A stretch of 64,000 bases of DNA from Melieria omissa. Its lineage: Eukaryota > Arthropoda > Insecta > Diptera > Ulidiidae. The notes under the pieces were generated by a model that made no database searches, had not been told where the DNA came from, and saw only the letters and a list, made by a program, of their open reading frames with translations. The position numbers and the translations under genes were made by a program. Location: NCBI GenBank assembly GCA_963971225.1, contig OZ020267.1, positions 66,058,577 through 66,122,576 on the forward strand. Direction: 5' to 3'. Below, one piece after another: positions 1 to 10,977 of the stretch (position 1 is its first letter; each line of letters begins with the position of its first letter).

Positions 1-1733
1 TAAACACATTAAAAGGCGCAACACAGCTGAATAAACAGACGAAAAACTATGCAGGCAACGACCGAGCGTTGTCACGTTTATCTGTGCGTACGTCTGTCTG
101 TCTGTCTGGACGTCTGCGTAGCTTCCGCCGACTTCCGACTTCAATAGTCTTTGAAACTACAATTAGATTATACGTGGAAGCACTTTATAAGAATTGGATG
201 TGTGAGTGTTCGAAGGTGTTGCAGGACATGTGTTTTCTATGTAGGCACTTTTATCAATTCTCACTTCACACACTTCTTCGCACACTTGAATTTTTAAAAC
301 TTTTCACTAAGAAAAAAACCATCTTATTTTTATTCCTCTTTTGAGGCTAATGACACGCCGCCGATTCGCTGCTGCTAAAATCACTCGACCTACAACAACG
401 GCAACAACCACACTAAAGATGTCATTGCTTGCGTTCAAGAGCCCACCACACGTCTTCCAAACACGAAAGAATTGCCAATTGAATCCGGTATAAACCGTAA
501 AAGCCAGCGAAACTGTAAAATACACAAACACAAACCGCACAGACCGCACAGTCAAGTCGAAACGAATCAACTTAGGGGGCTGAACTGACGCAAAAAAGCC
601 CAGTAAATTATGCTGCGAGCAGCCAAGTCAAACCAATCAGCCAACCAGTCGACCGCACACATGTTTGGAGCGCGAGAACAGCAACAGTAGAAAAGTAGCG
701 CGGCCAACAGACAACTCGGTGAGAATCACACAAGAATTGAAGAGAGAGAAAGCAAGAGAGTATGTGAGCGTGTTGGAGAAAGAGTGAACACATTAGCGGC
801 TAAAAGTGCGAGACCATATTTAAATATCCACACAGCAATTATGAATATGTATGAAGAAGAGACATGTGCTGTTAGAACGACTGGAAGCCGAAGAAGAAAA
901 AACAAACGATTTGAATTAGAGACAAAATATTAGTGAATACGATTTACTAATGACTGGGTAGGAGCTCCACAAAAGATTTAAATATTACATAAAAATATAA
1001 TGGGACAATGCCAAAAAACCCATGTGCCAAGACACAGTAAGCAAACTAGAAACAACAACAGAATCACATTTACGAGCGATCAACAATGAGAAATTCACAG
1101 CAAAGTTATTACCCCCCAAAAACAAAGAAGCATGGAGCGCAAAAGAGCGAACAAAATGAGCTGAAACAGCGCAATAGAGTTGCGAATTTGTATTGAGATA
1201 ATGTCAGTGTGTGTGTGTATGTGTGTTTTTATGGAAGCACAAATGAAATAATTTAATGATCGCTCATTACCGGTGAGTAGTTAGAGCTTTGATTTGGAGC
1301 CATCAAAGTTGTAGAGATTTATTGCGCGCTTAATGAGAGTCGTTGAATTGGTGACTAGTAAGATCGCTACAAATATTGGGAGCAGATCAGATGATTTTTA
1401 AAATCTAAAACTGAAGAACTACGAAGAAAGGACACGTGATGGACTATGCAAAATTGTTGTCTGAAGTTGACCAGATAGTGGACGGAACTGTTAGACAGAA
1501 CGATCAGTAATTTGTAGTACAGAAAACCCTCAAGTGCTCAGATAGATAGTTCAAGCAGTTCAAAGATAAATCTGGCAAATTTGACATTGGTTGGTTGGTT
1601 CAACGATGGCAATGTTCCAACATCCAATTAGCGCGTTAGGGCCGTTTTAATACCACTATTCCCGGTAGGTACCCTAAGGTATATTGTGTGGCGTCATCTG
1701 GACTTATATGTATCTATCCATACATATGCTTAT
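1..1733. other. Non-coding, presumed pumilio intron; no gene seen
   Basis: I see no supported gene. The few open frames are short and have no recognisable composition or motif. The stretch has A-rich, purine-rich plus-strand sequence and a short GT run near 1208-1228. Its placement inside a pumilio intron is inferred from the minus-strand pumilio exons at 25.7-31.0 kb, whose next exons are not in this window. Confidence 0.5.
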
Positions 1734-2619
1734 TAGGGATTGCAATCCCGGACCAGTTTTACAATCCCGGGATTTACGGGACTGAAAATCCCAATCCCGG
1801 GATGCCGGGATTTTTTTCGGGATTGAATATATTACTTTAAGGAACTAGTTCAGACTTTTTTCAATCAACTAAATTATATCTATGTATTAAATACAATTTT
1901 GTGTACTTAATTTAAAACTAAGAACAAAATATTTATGACAAATAACTAAAAAACGCATTTAATTGCGAAATCACCTGGCTAACCTGCTGAAAAAGGCATC
2001 GTTTTATATGTAAATCTTCAAGTTTTGGCCATTCAAAATAAGTGAAATTCGGTGTGAGTTATAACTATCAAAAATTCAAGTGTCGCTATAGTCTTAATTC
2101 TCAAATGCTGATGGTGTTATATTGGTGTATTGATGGTGTTTCGTTATCCTCTTATTTACACCATATTTCTTGCGTATTGTGAATATGACAAGTCACATGA
2201 GTGTAAAGAAGAGTTAAACTTGCATGCTTTTAGAAAATTCTGGTTGTTTACATTTTTGAATGGATTAATTTTTAGGAGCGTAAGCTTGTTGGCACTTCTG
2301 ATTTTGGTTACTTGGAAATCTGTACTGGAAAAGTAGCAAAACAGATCTAGTTTGTACAACTTTGTAAAAAGTAGTTATACACAAACAGAGCTTTTGTTGC
2401 ATTAACACTTATTCAAACTTCACAGGCAATGGGCAATTTATTTTTGTGTTAAAGAAGAAGGGTTGCATTTTTTTAAATCAACGTGACAAAAGCAAAAAGT
2501 AAGCTTTTTTTTTGTTTCGATCCCGGGATCGGATTTTATCAATCCCGGGATTTTTCAGGACTGAAATTGTCCGGGATCCCGAGATTTCGGGATTCGCGAT
2601 CCCGGGATTGCAATCCCTA
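1734..2619. mobile_element. Non-autonomous hAT-type element (MITE), 886 bp
   Basis: The ends are inverted repeats beginning TAGGGATTGCAATCCCGG. The element is flanked by a perfect 8-bp direct duplication, ATGCTTAT, at 1726-1733 and 2620-2627. An 8-bp duplication with short inverted ends is the hAT superfamily signature. Both subterminal zones carry repeated CCCGGGAT words (about 1768-1825 and 2520-2610), a palindrome-rich pattern like clustered transposase-binding sites. The centre is AT-rich and has no transposase reading frame; the 68-codon frame at 2130-2336 has no hAT motif. Confidence 0.85.
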
Positions 2620-2881
2620 ATGCTTATATCCAGTCCGAGAGGTTAATGAAAGAGTTACGCTACACTTTGCTATCTCTTCGAAAGTCTGAAATATCGGTTT
2701 TCCCAGCGTTTTCCATCTCCTTCTTGCTAAGAACTGAATAATAAATAAATAATAAATTTGACATTACAAAGTCCGATTTCTTATAAAGAAGTATAGGGAA
2801 AATCAAATATATAAAATTGAAAGAAAAAGAAGAGAGGACCCTAATATCATCTCACATCACCCGGAATGCTGAATCAAAGTA

Positions 2882-3127
2882 CAGGTGTCCCTCGTATAAC
2901 GCGATTGTTATGTTCCAGGAAAATTCCGCGTTATGTGATTCGCGTTATAGAAGACTTAACTTTCATATAAATTTTAAGGTGTTCCAATAAGCTTTTTCCA
3001 AAATAAAAAAAATTCCAACTCGAAATTAAAATTACTACTTTATTTAAAAAATTAAAAACTGTTTTTTTTTAATCGCGTTATATCGAAAACGCGTTGTAGA
3101 AGTACCGCGTTATAAGAGGGACACCTG
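2882..3127. mobile_element. TA-flanked MITE, pogo/Tigger-like ends, copy 1
   Basis: The 246-bp element starts CAGGTGTCCCTCGTATAACG and ends with its inverted complement (…TAAGAGGGACACCTG), flanked by TA on both sides (2880-2881, 3128-3129). Internally it repeats words built on CGCGTTAT. There is no coding capacity. TA targets and CAG-type termini indicate a Tc1/mariner/pogo transposase in trans; assignment to pogo/Tigger rests only on the resemblance of the ends. A diverged copy in opposite orientation is at 5099-5386. Confidence 0.8.
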
Positions 3128-3334
3128 TACTGAAGAACTGACTTGAAAATGGGCTTGAGAAATAGCTCGAAGATCTGAAGAAGAAGAACAAAAGAAGCAA
3201 ACTGCGTCATATTTCACGACCACAGAAAATAAAGTATTGAATTATCTTCTTATCTGTCAAAAATAAATTAATAAAACTGACATTTTAAGCGATTTCAAGA
3301 ATAAATTAATGGTTCATTTTAACAATAAATTAAT

Positions 3335-4038
3335 GAGACTGAAATTTCCTACATTATTTACATAGACTTTATAAGACCCAGTGGCTAAATGAGTGCTGTC
3401 TCTAGTGATCTGTCGATCCCACCTCTAATCCCTTCATTCCCTTATCCTTTTGTACTCATGTTTCCCCCTATTTTCTGCAGATTGATAAAGATTTTTTAAG
3501 ATCTAGAATCCAACCATCAGAAAACCAAATTCAGTTTTATGTTCCAGTCCAAACTATATGTTGAGACTGAAATTTCCTACATTATTTACATAGACTTTAT
3601 AAGACCCAGTGGCTAAATGAGTGCTGTCTCTAGTGATCTGTCGATCCCACCTCTAATCCCTTCATTCCCTTATCCTTTTGTACTCATGTTTCCCCCTATT
3701 TTCCCCTATTTTCTGCAGATTTATAAAGATTTTTTAAGATCTAGAATCCAACCATCAGAAAACCAAATTCAGTTTTATGTTCCAGTCCAAACTATATGTT
3801 GAGACTGAAATTTCCTACATTATTTACATAGACTTTATAAGACCCAGTGGCTAAATGAGTGCTGTCTCTTGTGATCTGTCGATCCCACCTCTAATCCCTT
3901 CATTCCCTTATCCTTTTGTACTCATGTTTCCCCCTATTTTCCCCTATTTTCTGCAGATTTATAAAGATTTTTTAAGATCTAGAATCCAACCATCAGAAAA
4001 CCAAATTCAGTTTTATGTTCCAGTCCAAACTATATGTT
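3335..4038 (+). repeat. Three-unit tandem repeat, units 228/238/238 bp
   Basis: Units begin GAGACTGAAATTTCC at 3335, 3563 and 3801. Units 2 and 3 are almost identical. Unit 1 lacks a 10-bp block that duplicates a TTTTCCCCTA word and has a few substitutions. Units 2 and 3 each hold the same 61-codon open frame (3617-3802 and 3855-4040) starting MSAVS, with one amino-acid difference; in unit 1 the 10-bp difference breaks it. The frame has no recognised domain and two-copy conservation is explained by recent duplication, so I do not call it a gene. Confidence 0.9.
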
Positions 4039-5098
4039 GAGTCTATTAAAACAAAGTGTTATAAACTCCCTACACATTACGCACACACACACACACACTG
4101 AACTCCTGAAATTGATCAATAAGGCATATATATCCAACGTGGCCAACAATGAGTAACGAAATTAAATAATCATCAATTCGGTGGTGTCTCTTTAATTGAG
4201 CTTCCACAAAATCCAATAATTACACGCAATTATAGAACGACCGAGTGGAAATAAGCGATGCGGCGCTCTCACAATGCGCGACAGTTCGCGTGTCAGGCCA
4301 AATTAGAAATTACCGACGACATATGACACAAACACAATCGAATATAGTAGCTTAAATTTCAATGGTTCAAAGAGTTTGAGAGAAAAACGAAAATGATTAT
4401 TTTGAGCGCGCGACATAAGACAACAGTAGCAACAACAACAACCACGGCATAATCGCAACATTTACAATCATTTAATTTGACAAATAATTTACTCAGTGCA
4501 ATTAACTGTCAATTAAGTTGAAATAATAATCGGTCAGCGATTGTGCTCTCCAGAGAACAGGCAACAAAAACGAAGCAGAGCAGCAGACAGCAAATTTTCG
4601 ACAACTGAGCGCCGACAACAGACGGTGAATGCGTGCGAGCGCCGAGCGTAATCACAAGTTAAATGACAAATAATAAAATTTGACAGTCGTAGAGAGTTGA
4701 GTGGGCGCATGACATAGGTTGGAGAGGGGCACAACAATACCAGCAACAATGACAACAGCAACTAAAGCCAAATCCCAGGCTGACTATTAATGCTGTTAGA
4801 CCAAAGCGACGAAAATAAGTTGAAGCGGTATCGAGCTAAGCCGCACAGTGAGCAGAGTAAACCACGTGCAAAGTGTTGATGTCGAATTGAGATATGTGTT
4901 TGGCAATTTCAATGGGTGGATAAGTGGATAAAACGGATAATGTTTTATTATTTTTATAGCGTTTGCAACGCACAAGTTATTGCGCACAATTTATACAACA
5001 GTTGCGTAATTAAGCTCGGATATCCGAGTTGAGATGAGTTGCAGTTTTTCAGTTATCGAGGTTTAGCTGAGACATGATAGTGTTTGCTAATACATATA
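4039..5098. other. Non-coding stretch; no gene seen
   Basis: Apart from a short CA run (4081-4098) and scattered CAA/CAG tracts, no gene or repeat is evident. Confidence 0.5.
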
Positions 5099-5386
5099 CA
5101 GGTTTCCCTTGTATAGCGCGGTACTTCTACAACGCGTTTTCGATATAACGCGATTTAAAAAAAACTGTTTTTTTCATTATGTATTTTAATTTTTGAAATA
5201 AAGTATGAATTTTGATTTTGAGTTGGAATGTGCATACATCTTTAATTAAGTACCTATTTCATTTTGGAAAAAGCTTATTGGAACATAACCATAAAATTTA
5301 TATGAAAGATAAGTCTTCTATAACGCGAATCACATAACGCGCAATTATCCTGGAACGTAACCACTGCGTTATACGAGGGAGACCTG
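5099..5386. mobile_element. TA-flanked MITE, pogo/Tigger-like ends, copy 2 (inverted)
   Basis: This 288-bp copy belongs to the family at 2882-3127 but is in reverse orientation. It begins CAGGTTTCCCTTGTATAGCG and ends in ACGAGGGAGACCTG, with TA at 5097-5098 and 5387-5388. The termini have more mismatches than in copy 1. It is somewhat longer, and non-coding. Confidence 0.8.
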
Positions 5387-5594
5387 TATATCCACACCAT
5401 GCTTTGTAATATAGCCTCCAAACAAGGCTTTTTGGCTCATGTTCCCTAGATTGAAAGACCAACATTTCAACACTGCCTCGAACTTTTTAAGTGCATCCAA
5501 TAGATTGCAACACCAATTGCAATTAATTAGTGATTATGGCGCTTTAATTTTCCTAGCAAAACATGGCCGCGAATACTATATAAAAGTTACTTAA

Positions 5595-5831
5595 CCCTTT
5601 CGGGACGGAGTTTAATTTTGTAATCCAAAATACTCTTAGTAGAAATATTCTCATGCCATGAATGTTGGAGTTAGAAAATTATATTGGATGCTCACAAATT
5701 CTGAAATCATCCTTTTATGCGAGAACACCGAAGTTGAAGAAATATTTTGCGTGGGTCGTAAGATTTGAATAATTGTTTTGAGGGGCTTAAAAAACCTGCT
5801 GGGACGTATTATCCCAGTAGTCCCGAAAGGG
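5595..5831. mobile_element. TTAA-flanked MITE (piggyBac-type target), 237 bp
   Basis: The ends are CCCTTTCGGGAC and GTCCCGAAAGGG, exact inverted repeats, bounded by TTAA at 5591-5594 and 5832-5835. A TTAA target with CCCT-type ends is the piggyBac superfamily pattern. No coding frame is present. A related but longer element with ends CCCTTTCGCTA is at 19217-19973. Confidence 0.82.
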
Positions 5832-6129
5832 TTAAGCCAAGAAACTAAGGCGCGATGGCCTAAGTTAATCCTCCAAGACCCATTTCTTCAGGTCTAGTTT
5901 TGTACACGTACTGAGGCTTCAATGAGCTGAACTGAATCGGAATTCAAGACTATCTGAGAACACAGTGGCAGACAATTTTGTATGCGTAACCTTTAATTTA
6001 AACTCAAAAAGTATGATCAATGTTTGGACTCAATAGGGTGACCTCTCTGGTGGGTTAGTTTTACCTTCCAACAAAGTTTCAACACCATATGAGTTGGGTT
6101 ACAAAGGCCCAGAGGCTCATTCATTCATT

Positions 6130-7157
6130 CAGTGTTGCCAGATGAGGAGACTTACTCGTAGATTTAGAAAATTTTGGCCTTTTAGAAGAATTTTTAGAAG
6201 AAAGAATTGTTTAGCAGATTTCGCTGGTGATACATTTGACATCATTAGTGGCACTAAAGCCTTGAATATTAAAAGCTAAAGTGTCTAATTTACTTTAATT
6301 CTATGCTTCAAAGTGTATAATTAATTCAATGAATGAAGCAAGTTCACAAAAGCATATTTCGTAGCAATCTCTTTTTTGTATGTTTTGTTTGTGTTAGGTT
6401 GTTAAGCTCAAGCTAAGTGAATAAAAAGGCTGCAACAAAAAATAAACTAAATACAGTCGTGTCTGGGTATAGTGAACCCCCTATATAATGAACACCTCGA
6501 TATAGTGAACACCCAAATTTTGATATCGAGCCTCTAAATATAGAACAAATTTTCAAGCAAAAAACAAAAAGTGTATGTTGAGCAAATAAAACGAGTTTTT
6601 GAACAAAAATGTTGACCTTGATATAGTGAACTACCTCAATACAGTGAACAGGCCTTGCAATAATTAGTTCACTATATCCACACACCACTGTATATTTTTA
6701 GTATTATTTCTATTTTTTTAAATGTTTAATTTTAATTAATTTTAATTTTTTTTGAAAGTTATTAAAAAAAATTTTAAGATTTCGTAAATTTTTGGGAGGA
6801 TATTTTTCCATATTTTTAAATTTAGGAGAAAGTAATTTCAGCTATCTGGCAACACTGGGTCCATTGTGTGCGATATACTGTAGAGTTGAATAAAAACATA
6901 ATAAAAATTATTTTTAAAAATTTTAGGAGATTTTTTAATTTTTGGGAAGTCTTTTCTAAGATTTAGAAGAAAGTCATTTCAGTTATCTGGCAACACTGAT
7001 TATTAAAAATTAAATTTAAAAAAATTAATTAAATTAAATTAAATTAAAAATTAAAATTATTTTAAAAAATTTTAAGAGATTTTGTCATGTTTTTGGGAAG
7101 ATATTTCAGCCTTTTTTAAGATTTAGAAAAAAGTCATTTCAGTTATCTGGCAACACT
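6130..7157. repeat. Repeat region with one CAGTGTTGCCAGAT end and three inverted ends
   Basis: CAGTGTTGCCAGAT at 6130 is matched by the inverted word ATCTGGCAACACT at 6844, 6985 and 7145. Each of the three is preceded by the same AT-rich block containing AAAATTTTAAGA…TTTGGGA…TTTAGAAG-type sequence. This looks like a foldback or MITE whose right part was duplicated twice. A 237-bp MITE (6454-6690) sits inside. I could not find a convincing target duplication. Confidence 0.65.
6454..6690. mobile_element. TA-flanked MITE (CAGTGGTGTCTGG ends), copy 1
   Basis: The 237-bp element runs from CAGTCGTGTCTGGGTATAGT to …ATATCCACACACCACTG, with TA at 6452-6453 and 6691-6692. Repeated ATAGTGAAC words fill both arms. 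A second copy of the same length with closely similar sequence lies at 19553-19789, which confirms the boundaries. Pogo/Tc1-like by target and ends; non-coding. Confidence 0.87.
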
Positions 7158-9154
7158 TGGCCCTTTGTTATATGCTGCAGAGTTGAATCAAAACATACTT
7201 TGCAATGGAAAACTATTCAAATTAGCTGACCTTCAATTCAATTTTCTAACCTTATCTGATTTCTGAAACCAGATATGTTTATGTGTGCAGAGTACTGAAG
7301 TCAACGTGAAGAAGTTAAATAAATAAATTCACAAAAATTGCATAATTGGCAAAAACTGCAGTGCACAATGTATATCGGCATACAATATTATCGGCATAGC
7401 AGAAGTTTACACTGTTGGTGTTGTTGCCGGTCGGTATGTTTGTGCGTACGTTGGCGTCATTGTAGCGGCTATTATTGCCAAGTGCCGGCCGCTTTAAGTT
7501 ACTTTTGCATTTGTTGTGCTATTATTTAATACATTTCAAGCTACTTTGTACTCTGATACGTTGTGTTTGGGTTGGCGAAAACATTTGTTATTCTTAAAAG
7601 CCGCAAAAAAAAACAACGAAACAATATGTATTGCCTTTTATTTATTTGTGTTTTTTTTCTCGCAAAGCAAACAGGGTGCAAAAGCATAATTGCATAACTG
7701 CTCGTATCGAAGTGCTGCAAAACGAAATGATTCCTTCACTTTATTGGCAATTTTCTGCACTTGAAAAACTTTCTCGCCGCACGCTGTCAGCCAATTAAAA
7801 ATGAAAAATGTTGCATTGCCTGTGGATGCGCGCAACGGGAACGCTGGCAGCTGGAGGTGACTGGCTGTTGGCGACTGGAGCGCAGTGACGAGCCTATTAA
7901 AGTCGCAATTCCGCAGATGCCGTTCCGTGGAAACGATTCTCTAATTCAGCCACCGTAAATGGCCGATTCTGGCTGGCTGGCTCGACCAAGCGGACCAGTA
8001 GCGGTGGCAATGCGTCTGACATTTGCAAAGACTGCGTTTGTGCGTTGCATGCAACATCCGGCAGAATGTGGCCAATGTGGCAACGGCAAAAACGATGGCA
8101 TGGGGATATGAAATGTTCATATGAAATGCGAAATGGCAATGCAAGGAATGCGAATTAAGCAAATATGGACAGCAACAACACTCGCAGCAATGTACATGAG
8201 GCAGCAACAGCAACGAAAACAACAAAAACAACCACAGAAGAATATCGCCACAACACAGCAACAGAAAATAAGCAAAGAACAAATACAGAACAGGTTCAAA
8301 TTGCAGCATCGGAGCAGCAACAACAACAACAACAACAACAAAGCCAACAACAATAATAAATAGTCAAACGCGTAGATTTACGTGCTTTTAGCGACATGGA
8401 GTGCATTTGCCACTCACGCCCCGTTGCACTTGGCGTAGTGTCGTGTGTGTGTGTGTGGTGCGGCAAGTTGTGTTGCACGTTGCGCCTGGGAACTTGGCAA
8501 ATACTCAAACGCAGCACTCGCGAGTGCGTGTGTCATTAGAATGCGTAACAGCGTAAAGTATAACAGCAGCCAACACAACAAACAACAAAAACAACAACAA
8601 TCTTACATGCATGAGCAACAGCACAGAGATGCATGCAGCAACATTATGAATGTTGCTATGAATTTTATTGACGTCTTTTGTTTGGTGTTGTTGTTGATAT
8701 TAATTTGATATGGTTGTAGTTGTTTTGAAGAGATTTGTTCTTGTTTTCGAATTACTTTTTTTATGTTATATAAGGGTTTGTTGTTATTGCTTATCATTTG
8801 TTTGTTATTATGTACCTAGATCGGGTTGTTGTTGTTGTTGCGGTTTGCTGTATTGTTGTTTGTTGCTGTTATTCGTCGTTTAGTTGCTATTATTTGTTGC
8901 TTTGTTGGCTGTTATTTGTTATCTCTTGCTACTTATCGCTTTGGTGTTATTTTGTTGTTGTATTGTACTATTTATGTTTGTAGCGCTGTGGTGTGTTCTG
9001 TTGGTACTTTGCGTCTTCCCAATTCTGGTTGGCGTTGCCACTTTGTCTCATACTAGGAAATTTAAATTGCAAAGGATTTAAAACGCTTTAACGATGTTTG
9101 ATTGTAAAATGAGATGGAGGAACTCACCAATAAAAAAACAAAAAAATTAATATA
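7158..9154. other. Low-complexity non-coding DNA with CAA/CAG and GTT tracts
   Basis: Simple-sequence tracts dominate. CAA/CAG words fill 8165-8356, including an uninterrupted AAC/CAA run near 8318-8341, and GTT/TTG-rich sequence fills about 8680-8990. Open frames on both strands here are low-complexity by-products. No gene is supported. Confidence 0.6.
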
Positions 9155-9184
9155 TCAGGTGTACAACTTTGCTTCCGCCGTTTT
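9155..9184 (+). repeat. mariner left terminal inverted repeat
   Basis: Thirty bases identical to the reverse complement of 10414-10443; preceded by the TA target. Confidence 0.95.
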
Positions 9185-9326
9185 CCGATAGGTGGCTGTA
9201 CCGGCTGAGGCTGGTTGAAATACATAGATGGTAATGCCTTTAAAGTGAGTGTGGACAGTGCCTAACGAATTGTCATCGCCGTTTCAGTGACAGTTGTTCT
9301 TGTTTTCGTATTATTCACGCTCGAAA

Positions 9327-10365
9327 ATGTCCGTTTATGTGCCCAATTCTCGCCATTTGCGGGAAGTTTTACTTTTCTGTTACAATTCGAAAAAAAAATG
9401 CAGCTGAAGCGCATCGAATGCTCTCAGAAACTTACGGTGATGCTGCTCTGAGTGAAAGAACGTGTCGGGAGTGGTTTCAACGTTTTAAAAATGGTGATTT
9501 CGATGTCGAAGACAAACATGGTGGTGGAAGAGAAAAAACCTTCAAAGATGAACAACTAGAAGCATTGCTTGATGAAGATTCGTGCCAAACCCAAGAAGAG
9601 CTTGCCGAATCGTTGGGAGTGAGTCAGCAAGCCATTTCAAAAAGTCTCAAGGCCCTGGGCATGATTCAGAAAGAAGGAAACTGGGTGCCGTACGAGTTGA
9701 AACCGAGGGACATCGAGCGCCGTCTATTTGTATGTGAGCAACTGCTTCAAAGACAAAATCGTAAGGGGTTTTTACATCGAATCGTAACCGGTGATGAAAA
9801 GTGGGTTCGATAAGATAATCCTAAACGCAGAAAATCATGGGGAAAGCCCGGGCATGCTTCTTCGTCGAAGGCAAAACCGAATATTCACGGCGCCAAGGTT
9901 ATGATTTGTATTTGGTGGGATCAGCTCGGTGTGATTTACTACGAGCTCTTAAAACCGGGTGAAACCATCACAGGAGATCGCTACCGAACGCAACTGATGC
10001 GCCTTAGTCGCGCGCTAAAAGAACAGCGGCCACAATATCAAGAGCGACATGACAAAGTCATCCTCCAACACGACAATGCTCGGCCTCACGTCGCAAAAGT
10101 GGTCAAAAAGTACCTGGAAACGCTGAAATGGGAAGTCTTGCCCCACCCGCCGTATTCCCCAGATGTCGCCCCTTCTGACTTCCACCTATTCCGTTCGATG
10201 GCACACGGCCTGGGAGAACAACATTTTCAATCCTTCGAAGAATTGGAAAAATGGATTGCTTCATGGATAGCGTCAAAAGAGGACTCCTTTTTTCGAGCCG
10301 GGATCCGAAAATTGCCGGAAAGATGGGAGAAAGTTGTCGCTAGCGACGGACAATACTTTGAATAA
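9327..10365 (+). pseudogene. mariner transposase, one frameshift and one stop codon
   Basis: A DD34D transposase would bind the terminal repeats and cut and paste the element into TA sites in the nucleus. The N-terminal helix-turn-helix part (about 120 residues, containing WFQRFKNGDFDVEDK and the SLGVSQQAISKSL helix) is followed by the WVPYEL linker. The catalytic aspartates are visible in TGDEKW, HDNARPH and, 35 positions later, APSDFHLF; the frame ends in LPERWEK…DGQYFE, the usual mariner tail. The start at 9327 reads MSVYVPN. A run of nine A (about 9390-9398) shifts the frame one base too far after about 24 codons. A TAA at 9811-9813 follows GDEKWVR where a tyrosine codon is usual. Otherwise the frame is intact through 10365, so this copy looks young. 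Confidence 0.95.
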
Positions 10366-10413
10366 TACATCTGTAAGCACTTTTTCGCAATAAAGCTTTT
10401 AATTTTGGAAAAA

Positions 10414-10443
10414 AAAACGGCGGAAGCAAAGTTGTACACCTGA
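10414..10443 (-). repeat. mariner right terminal inverted repeat
   Basis: Reverse complement of 9155-9184, followed by the TA target duplication. An AATAAA signal for the transposase transcript lies just inside, at 10389-10394. Confidence 0.95.
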
Positions 10444-10653
10444 TAAATCTTATATATAATCTTATATATAAAATTCTCGTGTCACAGTGTTATTACTATA
10501 CTCCTCCGAAACGGCTTGACCGATTTTTATGAAATTTTACATGTATATTCAGTAGGTCTGAGAATCGGCTACTATCTATTTTTCATACCCTCAAGAGGCG
10601 TGGCACATTTTTGTGACCCAATTATTCTGCTGAACTATAAGTCACACAGCAAT

Positions 10654-10904
10654 TGTTGGCAACTCCGCCAGCAAACCAAACGAACTCAAAAATGTAAGAG
10701 CAAAATGCAACCCTGTGTGGGAAATTTTGTTAAATTGAAGAAAGCGAGCGGTGGCGCGACACCGATTTTGTGAGTTTATTTCTTTACTGTTTGTATGAAA
10801 TTAATATTCTGCTTTTTAATAAAGTTTGAAGCAACATCCGGAATTCCCGTAGTTTCATTCAACGGATTCCGGCAGCTACCAGGAAGCGACATCGCTACAC
10901 AACA
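10654..10904 (+). repeat. 5' LTR of BEL element
   Basis: 251 bp, TGTTGGCAACTCC…TACACAACA. It contains an AATAAA signal near 10818. I did not find a confident primer-binding site immediately downstream; the following bases are TTCTTCAAAAAAATCG. Confidence 0.95.
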
Positions 10905-10977
10905 TTCTTCAAAAAAATCGACGCCAACAGCCATTTTGTGTTTGCAACGGTAAACGGGTGCTCCCGCGGAAGCTGCA

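Larger units (their letters stand above)
9155..10443 (+). mobile_element. Full-length mariner element, 1289 bp, inactivated
   Basis: Perfect 30-bp inverted repeats at 9155-9184 and 10414-10443 (TCAGGTGTACAACTTTGC…) are flanked by TA at 9153-9154 and 10444-10445. Length and structure are those of a complete mariner of the Tc1/mariner superfamily. The single transposase frame runs 9327-10365 and carries one frameshift and one stop. The 3' end of the Helitron-type sequence begins only a few bases after the right TA. Confidence 0.96.
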
